Positions 8,045-16,914 of a stretch of DNA of 64,000 bases are shown piece by piece. Each line of letters begins with the position of its first letter. Position 1 is the first letter of the stretch. Source of the stretch: JAPLMW01 sp964619675 (GTDB taxonomy: Bacteria > Planctomycetota > Phycisphaerae > Sedimentisphaerales > UBA12454); NCBI GenBank assembly GCA_964619675.1, contig CAZUEO010000007.1, positions 1 through 64,000 on the forward strand, written 5' to 3'. The notes beneath the pieces were generated by a model. That model saw nothing but the letters and a program-made list of their open reading frames with translations. It was not told the origin of the DNA and did no database searches. Position numbers and translations under genes: made by a program.

Positions 8045-9202
8045 CTATTTCACAAACGGGCTGAGTTCTCTGAGGCGACTTACGATTTGCGGCATTTTTT
8101 CAATTACGAAATCCACTTCCTGTTCTGTATTATATCTGCTCAGACTGAACCTTACCGAGCCGTGGGCTGCGGTAAACGGCACACCCATCGCCCGCATAAC
8201 ATGGCTTGGCTCAAGCGAACCGCTTGTGCAAGCAGAGCCGCTGCTGGCACAGATTCCGAACTGGTCGAGCGAAAGCAAAATTGCCTCGCCTTCGATAAAC
8301 TCAAAACTGATATTCGCAGTATTGGGCAGGCGGTTGATTTTGCCGCCGTTGAGCATCGCGCCCCTGCAGGTTTCCAGAATTGAATCTTCGAGCTTATCGC
8401 GCAGTTTTTTAACCTTTGTATTTTCCCGGTCTATAGTTTTTGCGGCAAGCTCAGCGGCCTCTCCAAGAGCAACAATACCGGCGATATTTTCGGTGCCGGC
8501 TCGCCTGCTTTTTTCCTGATGGCCGCCGATAATAAAAGGCGAAATCCTTGTGCCCTTTTTTACGTAAAGAACACCGATGCCTTTGGGAGCGTGAAGCTTA
8601 TGGCCGCTGAGGCTCAGCAAATCAATATTACTCTTATCAAGATTTAGTGCCAGTTTGCCGACCGCCTGGACCGCATCAGTATGAAAGACCGCACCTTTGG
8701 CCCTGACAATCTCAGCAATTTTGTCTATCGGGAAAATAACGCCGGTCTCGTTATTGGCATACATTATGGTAACAATTGCAGTGTCATCATCGACCTCGGA
8801 TTCGAGCTCTTCAAGGTCAATCTGGCCGTCTCTATCAACACCAAGCTCAACAAGCCTATAGCCTGCCGCCTGCATTTGGCGACAGGTCGCAAGAACGGCA
8901 GGATGCTCGACTCGCGTGGTAATAATTTTTCTTTTCTCCGGCAGAGCGGCAAGGACGCCTTTTATCGCAGCGTTATCGCTTTCAGTGCCGCCGCTGGTGA
9001 AAATAATTTCCGAACTGTCGCAGCCGATAAGGATGGCGATTTGCTCCCTGCTGCGCCTGATATATTTCTCGACCTGGCCGCCAAAAGTGTGCATACTCGA
9101 AGGATTACCGTAAAGGTCCTTCAAAAACGGCAGCATCGCTTCGAGGACCTCATCGGCAACTCTTGTCGTTGCGTTATTGTCGAAGTAAATTACTTTTGCC
9201 AT
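8045..9202 (-). CDS. nifS: Cysteine desulfurase, NifS/IscS type
   Basis: A 385-residue PLP enzyme that takes sulfur from cysteine for Fe-S cluster assembly. ATG 9202 is chosen because it starts the conserved MAKVIYFDNNATT and has GGAAG upstream; the longer frame overlaps nifU. The PLP lysine lies in SLSGHKLHAPKG and the persulfide cysteine in CASSGSACTSGSLEPSH. It is the last gene of the minus-strand sulfur operon, 13 bases after nifU, its scaffold partner. Confidence 0.95.
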   Translation of the reverse strand: MAKVIYFDNNATTRVADEVLEAMLPFLKDLYGNPSSMHTFGGQVEKYIRRSREQIAILIGCDSSEIIFTSGGTESDNAAIKGVLAALPEKRKIITTRVEHPAVLATCRQMQAAGYRLVELGVDRDGQIDLEELESEVDDDTAIVTIMYANNETGVIFPIDKIAEIVRAKGAVFHTDAVQAVGKLALNLDKSNIDLLSLSGHKLHAPKGIGVLYVKKGTRISPFIIGGHQEKSRRAGTENIAGIVALGEAAELAAKTIDRENTKVKKLRDKLEDSILETCRGAMLNGGKINRLPNTANISFEFIEGEAILLSLDQFGICASSGSACTSGSLEPSHVMRAMGVPFTAAHGSVRFSLSRYNTEQEVDFVIEKMPQIVSRLRELSPFVK

Positions 9203-9215
9203 TTGTTTTACTTCC

Positions 9216-10064
9216 TTACTCGCTCTGTTCTTCAACCACAATATCGCTGCTGACAAATTCCCGCAGCCTTGCCTCAATAACGTCTTTGAGGGTAAACTCG
9301 GCCGTTGGACACCGAGAGCACATACCGCGAAAGGCAACGATAACTTTACTGCCTTCGACATCAACGAGGTCGATATCGCCGCCGTCGGCCTTGAGCAACG
9401 GCCGAATCTGTTCGCCGATTGTCCGCTGAATAAGCTGAATCTTCTGCAGATTTGTAAGCTTCTTCGGTTTCGTCTGCACTTCGTCCTTCTTTGTTTTTTT
9501 GCCGCGAATTCGCTCGATTATCTGCTGAATTTCTCCGCGGCAGGAGCCGCAGCCGCCGCCGGCCTTGCAGTAATTCGTAACTTGCTCGACCGTATCAAGC
9601 TCGTTTTCAATAATAACCCTTTCAATTTCCCTGTCGGTTACGCCGAAACAGGTGCAGACGATTTTGCCTTCTATTTTTTTCTGCGGCTGTCCTTTGCCAC
9701 TGCGGTAGTTTGCAATTGCCACCCGCAGAGCCCCCATACCCATAACAGAACAGTGCATTTTCTGCTCCGGCAGGCCGCCGAGCTTATCAACGATATCCTT
9801 GTTTGTAATCTTCTCGGCTTCTTCGATTGTCAGGCCTTTTACCATCTCGGTCATTATCGAAGCCGAGGCGATTGCGCTTGCACAACCGAAGGTTTTGAAT
9901 TTCGCATTCGCAATTCTGCCGTTTTTATCAAGCTTGAAGGTCAATTTGAGTGCATCGCCGCAGGCGAGAGACCCTTCTTCGCCGACCCCGTCGGGGTTTT
10001 CAATCTCGCCGGCATTTTTTGGATGAAGAAAATATTCCATAACTTTCGGATTGTAGTCCCACAT
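9216..10064 (-). CDS. nifU: Fe-S cluster scaffold NifU, three-domain form
   Basis: 282 residues with all three NifU modules. The N-terminal IscU-like scaffold (1-125) has cysteines at GSLACGD, FGCASA and MHCSV. The central [2Fe-2S] BFD-like domain (about 133-185) has CTCFGV and CKAGGGCGSC. The C-terminal Nfu domain (about 205-275) has CSRCP. NifU receives sulfur from NifS and passes clusters to apo-proteins. No nitrogenase genes are visible, so it probably serves general Fe-S maturation, for example NadA in the same operon. Confidence 0.95.
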   Translation of the reverse strand: MWDYNPKVMEYFLHPKNAGEIENPDGVGEEGSLACGDALKLTFKLDKNGRIANAKFKTFGCASAIASASIMTEMVKGLTIEEAEKITNKDIVDKLGGLPEQKMHCSVMGMGALRVAIANYRSGKGQPQKKIEGKIVCTCFGVTDREIERVIIENELDTVEQVTNYCKAGGGCGSCRGEIQQIIERIRGKKTKKDEVQTKPKKLTNLQKIQLIQRTIGEQIRPLLKADGGDIDLVDVEGSKVIVAFRGMCSRCPTAEFTLKDVIEARLREFVSSDIVVEEQSE

Positions 10065-10075
10065 ATTTTTAGTCC

Positions 10076-11362
10076 TTAGTTTTGAGCCTTTTTCAATGCA
10101 TTATCAAAATCTGCAATAATATCGTCAATATGTTCAGTGCCGACCGAGACGCGTACAAAGTCGGGGCTTACGCCTGCAGCAATCTGCTCGGTCTCGCTTA
10201 GCTGCTGATGTGTCGTGCTTGCAGGATGAATTACCAGCGTTTTGCTGTCGAGAACATTGGCAAGATGGCTGGCAAGCTTTACGCTGTTGATAAATTTTTC
10301 GCCGGCCTTTCTGCTGCCTTTGATGCCAAAGCCGAGTATCGCGCCGGTGCCCTTTGGCAGATACTTTTTAGCAAGTTCGTAATCGGGATGAGACTGAAGG
10401 CCCGGGTAATTGACCCAGCTTACGGCTTCATGCTTTTCGAGCCATTTTGCAAGTGCAAGGGCATTTTCGCAATGACGGGGGACTCGCAGATGCAGCGTTT
10501 CGATACCCTGCAAAAACAGAAAGGCATTGAACGGTGACATACAGGCTCCCATATCACGCAGCAATTGCAGCCTTGCCTTTAAGATATATGCAATATTTCC
10601 AAACTGCTCGACGTATTTTACGCCGTGATAGCTTGGGTCGGGCTCGGTAAGCTCGGGGAACTTACCATTGGCCCAGTTGAACTTTCCAGAATCAATAATA
10701 ATCCCGCCGATGCTCGTGCCGTGCCCGCCGATTATCTTTGTACAGCTGTGCACAACAATATCAATCCCGTGCTCAATCGGCCGAAGAAGAATCGGCGAGG
10801 CAACAGTATTATCGCAGATAACGGGCAGGTTATTTTTATGGGCTAAATCTGCAATTTTTTCAAAGTCCGGGATATTGTTTTTCGGATTGCCGCAGCTTTC
10901 GATATAAATCAGACGGGTATTTTTATTTATCGCCTTTTCAAAATTTTCAGGTTTCGATGGGTCAACAAAGCTCACCTCAATGCCGAATTTGGGCAGCGTC
11001 TGGCTGAACAGAGTAACCGTGCCGCCATAAAGGGTGCTCGCTGAAACGAAATGCTGGCCCGCTTTGCAGATATTGAGTATCGCCGCGGTGATTGCAGCCA
11101 TACCGGAACTGAACGCAAGGCCGGCAACTCCGCCTTCGAGAGCAGCAAGACGTTTTTCAAGCGTATCGGTTGTCGGATTCATCAGCCTTGTATAGATATT
11201 GCCAAACTGTTTCAGGCCAAAAAGGTCTGCCGCGTGGGCGGTATCCTTAAACAGGAAACTGGTCGTCTGGTAAATCGGCACCGCCCTGCTTAAAGTAACG
11301 GGGTCAACTTCCTGTCCTGCATGCAGAGCCAGCGTTTCAAGATGATACTTTCGCTCTTCCAT
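10076..11362 (-). CDS. metY: O-acetylhomoserine (thiol)-lyase
   Basis: A 428-residue PLP enzyme of the Cys/Met metabolism family. Visible hallmarks are LETLALHAGQ and VPIYQTTSF at the N-terminus, YTRLMNPTTD, the PLP-lysine segment SCTKIIGGHGTSIGG and the C-terminal HPASTTHQQLS. The length and the YEQF-like insert fit O-acetylhomoserine sulfhydrylase rather than cystathionine gamma-synthase, which is shorter. It makes homocysteine from sulfide and O-acetylhomoserine. It sits two bases downstream of nadA in the sulfur operon, so its sulfide use is probably co-regulated with cysteine synthesis. Confidence 0.92.
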   Translation of the reverse strand: MEERKYHLETLALHAGQEVDPVTLSRAVPIYQTTSFLFKDTAHAADLFGLKQFGNIYTRLMNPTTDTLEKRLAALEGGVAGLAFSSGMAAITAAILNICKAGQHFVSASTLYGGTVTLFSQTLPKFGIEVSFVDPSKPENFEKAINKNTRLIYIESCGNPKNNIPDFEKIADLAHKNNLPVICDNTVASPILLRPIEHGIDIVVHSCTKIIGGHGTSIGGIIIDSGKFNWANGKFPELTEPDPSYHGVKYVEQFGNIAYILKARLQLLRDMGACMSPFNAFLFLQGIETLHLRVPRHCENALALAKWLEKHEAVSWVNYPGLQSHPDYELAKKYLPKGTGAILGFGIKGSRKAGEKFINSVKLASHLANVLDSKTLVIHPASTTHQQLSETEQIAAGVSPDFVRVSVGTEHIDDIIADFDNALKKAQN

Positions 11363-11364
11363 TT

Positions 11365-12282
11365 TTATCCTTTCGGCAAAACTGACAGCATTTTGTCAAG
11401 CGCCGCCCGAGCCTTTTGAGCGATGTCCTGCGGCACTTTTATAACATATTTACTATCTTCCAGCGCAAATAAAACCTTTTCCAGCGTAATTTTTTTCATG
11501 TTCGAGCAAACAAACTTTCCCGAAGCAGGATAGAATATCTTTTCCGGATTTTGCTTTTTCAATGTATGAATAATGCCTACTTCGGTTGCGATTATAAATT
11601 CCTTTTTATCGCTTTTTTTTACGTATTTCAACATCTGACCGGTGCTCAAAAGCTCATCGGCACAATCCCTGACCGCTTTCGGGCATTCAGGATGAGCAAG
11701 GACGACAGCGTCAGGATGAGCAGCCTGAATTTTCTTAATATCTTCGGCAGTTGCAAAAATATGAGTCGGGCAGTAGCCCGGCCAGAGAACCAAATCTCTG
11801 TCTGTTCTTTCGCTTGCAAACTGGCCCAGGTTTTTATCCGGCACAAATATAATTTTTTTGTCCGGCTCTATTACATTGACAATATCAACCGCGTTGGAGC
11901 TTGTGCAGCAGTAATCGCTCAGCGCCTTGACTTCGGCAGGACTGTTGACATAACAAACTACAACAGCATCAGGATACTTTTCTTTCAGCTCCGCGAGCTG
12001 TCTGGCCGTAATCATATCCGCCATCGGGCAGCCTGCCGTTTTGTCAGGCAGCAGCACGGTTTTTCGCGGCGAAAGAATCGCAGCAGTCTCAGCCATAAAA
12101 AGAACACCGCAAAAAACTATCACGTCGGCAGAGGTATCCGCCGCCTTTCTGCTCAGGTCAAGAGAGTCGCCGGTAAAATCTGCGATATCCTGTACTTCGC
12201 CTGGCTGATAATTGTGCGCAAGGATTACCGCATTTTTCTTTTTTCTAAGATTATTAATTTTTTCAACGATGCCGTCAGTCAT
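11365..12282 (-). CDS. nadA: Quinolinate synthase A
   Basis: A 305-residue [4Fe-4S] enzyme that condenses iminoaspartate with dihydroxyacetone phosphate for NAD synthesis. Signatures are AHNYQPGEVQDIADFTGDSL, CGVLFMAETA, CYVNSPAEVKA, HPECP and ATEVGI. The conserved cluster cysteines lie in CGV, HPEC and VCSNM. No nadB or nadC is adjacent. Its place between metY and cysE fits an operon organised around sulfur and Fe-S supply. Confidence 0.95.
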   Translation of the reverse strand: MTDGIVEKINNLRKKKNAVILAHNYQPGEVQDIADFTGDSLDLSRKAADTSADVIVFCGVLFMAETAAILSPRKTVLLPDKTAGCPMADMITARQLAELKEKYPDAVVVCYVNSPAEVKALSDYCCTSSNAVDIVNVIEPDKKIIFVPDKNLGQFASERTDRDLVLWPGYCPTHIFATAEDIKKIQAAHPDAVVLAHPECPKAVRDCADELLSTGQMLKYVKKSDKKEFIIATEVGIIHTLKKQNPEKIFYPASGKFVCSNMKKITLEKVLFALEDSKYVIKVPQDIAQKARAALDKMLSVLPKG

Positions 12283-12290
12283 ATAAATTT

Positions 12291-13190
12291 TTACTTTTTG
12301 GTTTTCCTTTGGGTATAAACGAGCTCAGGTCTTGCCATAGAAACCGTAACGCCCGGCGGTATGGAATCCTTAATCCAGACGTTGCCGCTGATAGTTGCGC
12401 CCTTGCCGATAGTTACATTGCCGAGTATCGTGGCTGCGGCATAAATTGTTACATCGTCTTCGATTGTCGGATGTCTCTTTACACCTCGCAGGCTCTGGCC
12501 TTTTGCGGGTGCAAGAGCACCAAGTGTTACACCCTGATATATTTTTACGTTATTGCCGATAATGGTAGTCTCGCCGACGACAATTCCCGTGCCGTGGTCG
12601 ATAAAAAACCTTTCACCGATTTTTGCGCCGGGATGAATATCAATGCCGGTCTCATGATGCGCCTGCTCAGTCATTATTCTCGGAATCAACGGCACATTTT
12701 TCAGATAAAGCTCATGTGCTATCCTATAAACTGTTATCGCCTTAAGGCCGGGATAACTGAGAATAATTTCCTCAAAACTACTTGCGGCAGGGTCGCCGTC
12801 AAAAGCCGCCTGAATATCTGTCTTGAGAAGATTGCGAATTTTCGGAATCTGGGCCAAGAGGTACAGCGTAACTTCCTGAGCCATAGAATGGCAGCCGCCG
12901 CAATCGGCCTGTTTGAGTCTACACTGATGCAGCAGCGCCCGTTCTATCTGTTCGGCAAGCTGGTTTTGAACCTGGCAGAGAATATCACCCACTACAAAAC
13001 CTACGTTTGAACTTGTAATATCTCTGGCTCCTGCATAACCCGGAAAAACAACCTCCATAAGCGATTCGAGGATTTCGAGTATCCGGTCGCGCAAAGGCAG
13101 GTTCTTTATGTCTATGAAATTAATGCCTGAATCGGCCTGATAAGTGTCGACAAGCTCCTTTACGATTTCATTGACATCATTATTTTCCAT
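12291..13190 (-). CDS. cysE: Serine O-acetyltransferase
   Basis: 299 residues. The N-terminal 150 residues are helical. The C-terminal left-handed beta-helix has hexapeptide repeats (IHPGAKIGERFFIDHGTGIV, IIGNNVKIYQGVTLG, and later turns with the DVTIYAAATILGN register), containing the catalytic His/Asp of HPGA and DHGTG. It acetylates serine to O-acetylserine, the substrate of the CysK encoded 14 bases upstream. The longer N-terminal part resembles the EpsC-type serine acetyltransferases of Bacteroidetes and planctomycetes. Confidence 0.93.
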   Translation of the reverse strand: MENNDVNEIVKELVDTYQADSGINFIDIKNLPLRDRILEILESLMEVVFPGYAGARDITSSNVGFVVGDILCQVQNQLAEQIERALLHQCRLKQADCGGCHSMAQEVTLYLLAQIPKIRNLLKTDIQAAFDGDPAASSFEEIILSYPGLKAITVYRIAHELYLKNVPLIPRIMTEQAHHETGIDIHPGAKIGERFFIDHGTGIVVGETTIIGNNVKIYQGVTLGALAPAKGQSLRGVKRHPTIEDDVTIYAAATILGNVTIGKGATISGNVWIKDSIPPGVTVSMARPELVYTQRKTKK

Positions 13191-13204
13191 TTTCGAGCCT
13201 CTTA

Positions 13205-14125
13205 CTACTGAAACATTTCTGTTGAGATATATCTTTCGCCGGTATCACAGATAATCGTTACTATAACTTTCCCTTTATTTTCGTTTCTTTTCGCGACCTG
13301 CCGCGAAGCAAAAACGTTGGCACCGGAACTAATGCCTGCAAGTATACCTTCCTTTTGTGCAAGCAGCCGGGCGGTTCTAATCGCGTCTTCATTGCTGACA
13401 CAGATAATCTCATCGATAATGGTTGAGTCGAACACCTTCGGAACAAAACCTGCGCCAATGCCCTGAATCTTGTGCGGTCCCGGCTTCCCGCCTGAAAGCA
13501 CATGCGAATCTGCCGGCTCGACAGCAATAATCTTAACAGACGGCTTGCGTTTTTTAAATACCTGTCCGCAGCCGGTAATTGTACCACCTGTGCCGACACC
13601 GGCAACTAATATATCAATGCTGCCATCCGTATCCCGCCAGATTTCTTCCGCAGTGGTTTTGCGGTGAATTTCCGGATTTGCGGGATTGTCAAACTGCTGA
13701 AGCATAACCATATTGCCGGTATTGCTGACAATCCGCTGAGCCTGTGCGATAGCCCCTTTCATACCATCAGCAGCAGGCGTCAGTAGAAGCTCCGCACCGA
13801 AAATTTTAAACAGTTTTCTCCTCTCAATACTCATAGATTCCGGCATAACCAATACGAGTTTATATCCTTTCACTGCACAGACAAAAGCCAGGCCTATGCC
13901 GGTATTGCCGCTTGTCGGTTCAACAAGAGTAGTGTCCTTGTTAATCCTGCTTTGCCTTTCGGCTGCCTCAATCATCGCAAGACCAATTCTGTCCTTGACA
14001 GAGCCGCAGGGATTGAATAATTCCATTTTCGCAAGTATCTGCGCCTCGGTTGTATTTAGAGAATTAATCCTTACCAGCGGTGTGTTGCCGATTGTTTCCG
14101 CCAGGTTATTATATATCTTTCCCAT
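13205..14125 (-). CDS. cysK: Cysteine synthase A
   Basis: 306 residues from ATG 14125, which has GGAG seven bases upstream; a TTG four codons earlier is also open. Signatures are IGNTPLVRI, the PLP lysine in NPCGSVKDRIG, PTSGNTGIG, GVGTGGTITG and ISSGAN. The enzyme makes cysteine from O-acetylserine and sulfide. It is the first structural gene after the Rrf2-type regulator and is followed directly by cysE, so the two steps of cysteine synthesis are coupled. The short gap to the regulator (14126-14182) contains a modest hairpin (CCCATCC...GGGTGGG on the plus strand). Confidence 0.95.
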   Translation of the reverse strand: MGKIYNNLAETIGNTPLVRINSLNTTEAQILAKMELFNPCGSVKDRIGLAMIEAAERQSRINKDTTLVEPTSGNTGIGLAFVCAVKGYKLVLVMPESMSIERRKLFKIFGAELLLTPAADGMKGAIAQAQRIVSNTGNMVMLQQFDNPANPEIHRKTTAEEIWRDTDGSIDILVAGVGTGGTITGCGQVFKKRKPSVKIIAVEPADSHVLSGGKPGPHKIQGIGAGFVPKVFDSTIIDEIICVSNEDAIRTARLLAQKEGILAGISSGANVFASRQVAKRNENKGKVIVTIICDTGERYISTEMFQ

Positions 14126-14182
14126 CGCCAACTCCAAAATTTAAATAACCCATCCTTCAAGGGTGGGCTGAACCTTTACATA

Positions 14183-14614
14183 TTAAATCTGATAGTTGAG
14201 CTTCTCTTTTTCCGCCAGCTCGACGAGGTCTGCAAGCGTTTTACCGGTCAGCACACTTAGTATCGCATCATTTACCTCAATCCACAACTGTCTTGTAACA
14301 CAATCCGCATAGCTCGGACAGGCATGTTCATCTTCGACGCATTCAACTGTAAGCACTGGGCCTTCAAGAACCCTGAAAATTTCACTTAATTTTATATCCT
14401 GAGGCGGCTTTGCAAGCACATAACCGCCGCGAGGACCTCTGAGGCTCCTTACAAGCCCTGCGGTTTTTATTATCCCGACAAGCTGTTCAAGATATTTATT
14501 GGATATTTTCTGCCTTTCCGCAATCACCTTAATCTGCAATGGACCCGAATTATATGCAAGAGCGAGTTCGAGAATGGCTTGCATTCCATATCTTGTTCTT
14601 GTAGAAATCTTCAT
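14183..14614 (-). CDS. Rrf2-family regulator, IscR-like
   Basis: 143 residues with an N-terminal winged helix (STRTRYGMQAILELA, SNKYLEQLV, LRGPRGGYVLA). Three cysteines are spaced C-x6-C-x5-C in the region 93-106, a close match to the [2Fe-2S] ligands of IscR. In this family the cluster lets the protein sense Fe-S or sulfur status. It heads the cysK-cysE-nadA-metY-nifU-nifS operon and probably autoregulates it. CymR-type regulators, which control cysteine genes without a cluster, are the alternative, but the three cysteines favour the IscR mode. Confidence 0.88.
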   Translation of the reverse strand: MKISTRTRYGMQAILELALAYNSGPLQIKVIAERQKISNKYLEQLVGIIKTAGLVRSLRGPRGGYVLAKPPQDIKLSEIFRVLEGPVLTVECVEDEHACPSYADCVTRQLWIEVNDAILSVLTGKTLADLVELAEKEKLNYQI

Positions 14615-14647
14615 AATTTACTCCTATATTCCTATGGTTTTAGTAGT

Positions 14648-14676
14648 ATTTTATATATATTACGAGGATAAGTCAA
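14648..14676 (-). promoter_or_regulatory. Promoter of the sulfur/Fe-S operon
   Basis: On the minus strand TTGACT (14676-14671), a 17-base spacer and TAAAAT (14653-14648). The start point would be near 14641, inside a stretch with repeated CCTAT steps that could hold the Rrf2 operator. Confidence 0.75.
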
Positions 14677-14751
14677 TTGTGTGCTCAAAAAAGGGGAAAA
14701 TAAATATAATTTTAAGACTCTTTAATTCTTGTTTTGGCAGGCTTTTATTGC

Positions 14752-14780
14752 TTGACGCCTGTTAATACTATACTTACAAT
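14752..14780 (+). promoter_or_regulatory. Promoter for the 14810 gene and xth
   Basis: TTGACG (14752-14757), a 17-base spacer and TACAAT (14775-14780), with GATAAGGAT before the ATG at 14810. It diverges from the sulfur operon promoter. Confidence 0.75.
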
Positions 14781-14809
14781 AGGCTTGATACGATAAGGAT
14801 ACAAATGAG

Positions 14810-15853
14810 ATGTCGACAGAGGCATCCGAAGAAAATTTTAAAATATCTCAACCTTCGCTGGAACATCTGAAACGTCTTACAGATGATACCGGCCTGATGC
14901 AGCATGCCAAATATATAATACCCGATCGGCACAACGGCTACTGCACAGACGATAATGCAAGGGCCCTTATCGTCGTCAGCAGGTATCTTAAATCTTATCC
15001 GGATGCGGAGGTGAGAAAACTGTTCGATACCTACCTGGCCTTTCTCTATCACGCCCTAAAACCGGATAAAACTGTATATAATTTTTTCGACTATAACAGA
15101 AAATGGAAAACCGACGATACAGAAGACGATTCTCTCGGCAGAACAATCTGGGCATTCGGCTCAGCAATCGCCTCGCCGCCAGATGATGATTACATCCCCG
15201 TCATAAAAGAATTTTTTTACGATACCTCCAAACATATTCCGTCACTGCCGCCAAGAGGGATGGCTTATTCTATGCTTGGACTGGCCGAATTTCTCAAAAA
15301 ACTCCCGGCAGACCAGCAAAGTACAAAACTGCTAAACATCGCCGCCGACAAACTTGCCAAAAGCTACAATGAATGCTCATCAGCCGACTGGGACTGGTTC
15401 GAAGAAATCCTCTCATACACGAATGCTACTATACCGGCAGCTATGTACGCCGCCGCGAAAATCCTCGACAACCAGACATATCTCGATATCGCGGAAAAGA
15501 CCTGTTCTTTTCTGCTTGGAAGTACGTTCAATGGTAAACACTTTCGCTTCATCGGTTCAAACGGCTGGTACCTAAGAGGTAAACAGCAAGCACAGTTCGA
15601 CCAGCAGCCCATCGAAGCCGCGACTACCGTCATAATGCTGGCAAACGCATACCTGGCGACAAAGAATGAAAAATATCTTACACTGCAAAAAAAGGCCTTC
15701 GGCTGGTTTTGGGGGGAAAATGATATCAATGTGCCGCTTTATGATGCGAAAACAAAAGGCTGCTGCGACGGTCTGAGAGCCGGCGGCGCAAACATAAATC
15801 AGGGAGCGGAAAGTACAGTGAGCTTTCTGCTGGCACGGTTATTTTTAATTTAA
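14810..15853 (+). CDS. Six-hairpin (alpha/alpha)6-barrel glycosidase-like protein
   Basis: 347 residues without a signal peptide, so probably cytoplasmic. The sequence has repeated helical hairpins and acidic and aromatic clusters (GYCTDDNARALIV, EDDSLGRTIWAFG, DWDWFEEILSYTNA, DQQPIEAATTV), typical of (alpha/alpha)6 toroid proteins found beside glycosyltransferases or mannoside-processing enzymes. Conserved Asp/Glu residues face the expected active cleft, but the reaction is not known to me. xth starts seven bases after the stop, so they share a transcript. Confidence 0.65.
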   Translation: MSTEASEENFKISQPSLEHLKRLTDDTGLMQHAKYIIPDRHNGYCTDDNARALIVVSRYLKSYPDAEVRKLFDTYLAFLYHALKPDKTVYNFFDYNRKWKTDDTEDDSLGRTIWAFGSAIASPPDDDYIPVIKEFFYDTSKHIPSLPPRGMAYSMLGLAEFLKKLPADQQSTKLLNIAADKLAKSYNECSSADWDWFEEILSYTNATIPAAMYAAAKILDNQTYLDIAEKTCSFLLGSTFNGKHFRFIGSNGWYLRGKQQAQFDQQPIEAATTVIMLANAYLATKNEKYLTLQKKAFGWFWGENDINVPLYDAKTKGCCDGLRAGGANINQGAESTVSFLLARLFLI

Positions 15854-15860
15854 AATCAAG

Positions 15861-16631
15861 ATGAAAATAGCCACATTTAATGCCAATTCGATAAGGTCGC
15901 GGGCTCAAATAATCATCGACTGGCTGGCGGAAAATAAACCCGATGTCCTGTGCGTGCAGGAGACAAAGGTTCAGGATAAGGATTTCCCGGCAGATGTTTT
16001 CGCCGAGACAGGCTATAATTTTGTATTCAAAGGTGAAAAGAGCTATAACGGAGTTGCAATTTTCAGCAGACATAAACTTGCCAGCGTTGAATTCGGCCTC
16101 GACAGTGAGCCTAAAGATGAGGCAAGAATGATAAAGGCAAAAACGGCAGGCATTACAATCATCAATACCTATATCCCCCAAGGTTTCGAGATTGAGTCTG
16201 AAAAATATCAATACAAGCTCGACTGGCTAAAAAGACTCCTGCGGTATTTTGAAAAATACTATAAGCCGACAGATAAACTGTTATGGATGGGCGATCTGAA
16301 TATTGCTCCTGAAGAAAAGGATGTTTACGACCCGGTTGCGCTTGACGGGCACGTTTGTTTCAATAGCCAGCTTTCACAAACCTTTAAAAAGTTCACGGAC
16401 TGGGGTTTTGTCGACCTTTTCAGACTACACTGTACCATTTCCGGCCAATTTAGCTTTTGGGATTACCGGGAGCCAAATGGTTTTAAAAGGAATCGCGGGT
16501 GGAGATTAGACCATATAATGGGAACAGAGACGATGGCAAAAAAATGTACGAACTGCTGCATTGACAAAAAACCGAGGGCGATTGAAAAGCCCAGCGACCA
16601 TACCTTCGTGGTCGCAGAATTCCCAGACTGA
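15861..16631 (+). CDS. xth: Exodeoxyribonuclease III / AP endonuclease
   Basis: 256 residues of the Mg-dependent exonuclease-endonuclease-phosphatase fold. Motifs are MKIATFNANSIRSR, LCVQETKV (catalytic Glu), YNGVAIFSR, WMGDLNIAP (Asp/Asn) and the C-terminal WRLDHIMG and PSDHTFVVAEF (catalytic His). The enzyme cuts abasic sites and degrades 3' ends in base-excision repair. It is co-transcribed with the upstream barrel protein. Confidence 0.95.
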   Translation: MKIATFNANSIRSRAQIIIDWLAENKPDVLCVQETKVQDKDFPADVFAETGYNFVFKGEKSYNGVAIFSRHKLASVEFGLDSEPKDEARMIKAKTAGITIINTYIPQGFEIESEKYQYKLDWLKRLLRYFEKYYKPTDKLLWMGDLNIAPEEKDVYDPVALDGHVCFNSQLSQTFKKFTDWGFVDLFRLHCTISGQFSFWDYREPNGFKRNRGWRLDHIMGTETMAKKCTNCCIDKKPRAIEKPSDHTFVVAEFPD

Positions 16632-16664
16632 TGCGTTCAGTCTTTTATCGAGCCTGAAGGCTAC

Positions 16665-16808
16665 TTATTTCGGGTGCTTATCATCTTTTCTTCGGCCAGT
16701 GCTTTTGCGGCGTTCCTTGCCCTGGTAGCCATATGCAAATTTCCTTCGGGCTTTCCCGCTGCGCTTCTCGGCAGGCTTCTTGTTATGCTTACTTTTTTCG
16801 TTTCCCAT
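16665..16808 (-). CDS. Small very basic protein (47 residues)
   Basis: ATG 16808 to TAA 16665-16667 encodes 47 residues beginning MGNEKSKHNKKP; over one third of the residues are Lys or Arg, with an aromatic patch FAYGYQ in the middle. AGG lies nine bases before the ATG. Size, charge and a Gly/Tyr centre recall ribosome-associated basic peptides such as bTHX, but the match is not close. A nucleic-acid-binding role is inference from charge only. Confidence 0.55.
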   Translation of the reverse strand: MGNEKSKHNKKPAEKRSGKARRKFAYGYQGKERRKSTGRRKDDKHPK

Positions 16809-16914
16809 TTTTTAGCCTAAAAATCTTATCCGTCTAAACAATAAACTATAATATCGCAAAAAACACGCAATATCTTTAAATTTTTCCGGTTCTCTTTCCT
16901 TCCGTTGCGGCCTT

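Noticed and set aside
11551..12318. A 255-codon plus-strand frame opposite nadA
   Set aside because: It is a shadow of nadA; nadA has complete conserved motifs and operon context.
14126..14137. A TTG start four codons upstream of cysK
   Set aside because: The GGAG site lies within that extension and is correctly spaced for ATG 14125.
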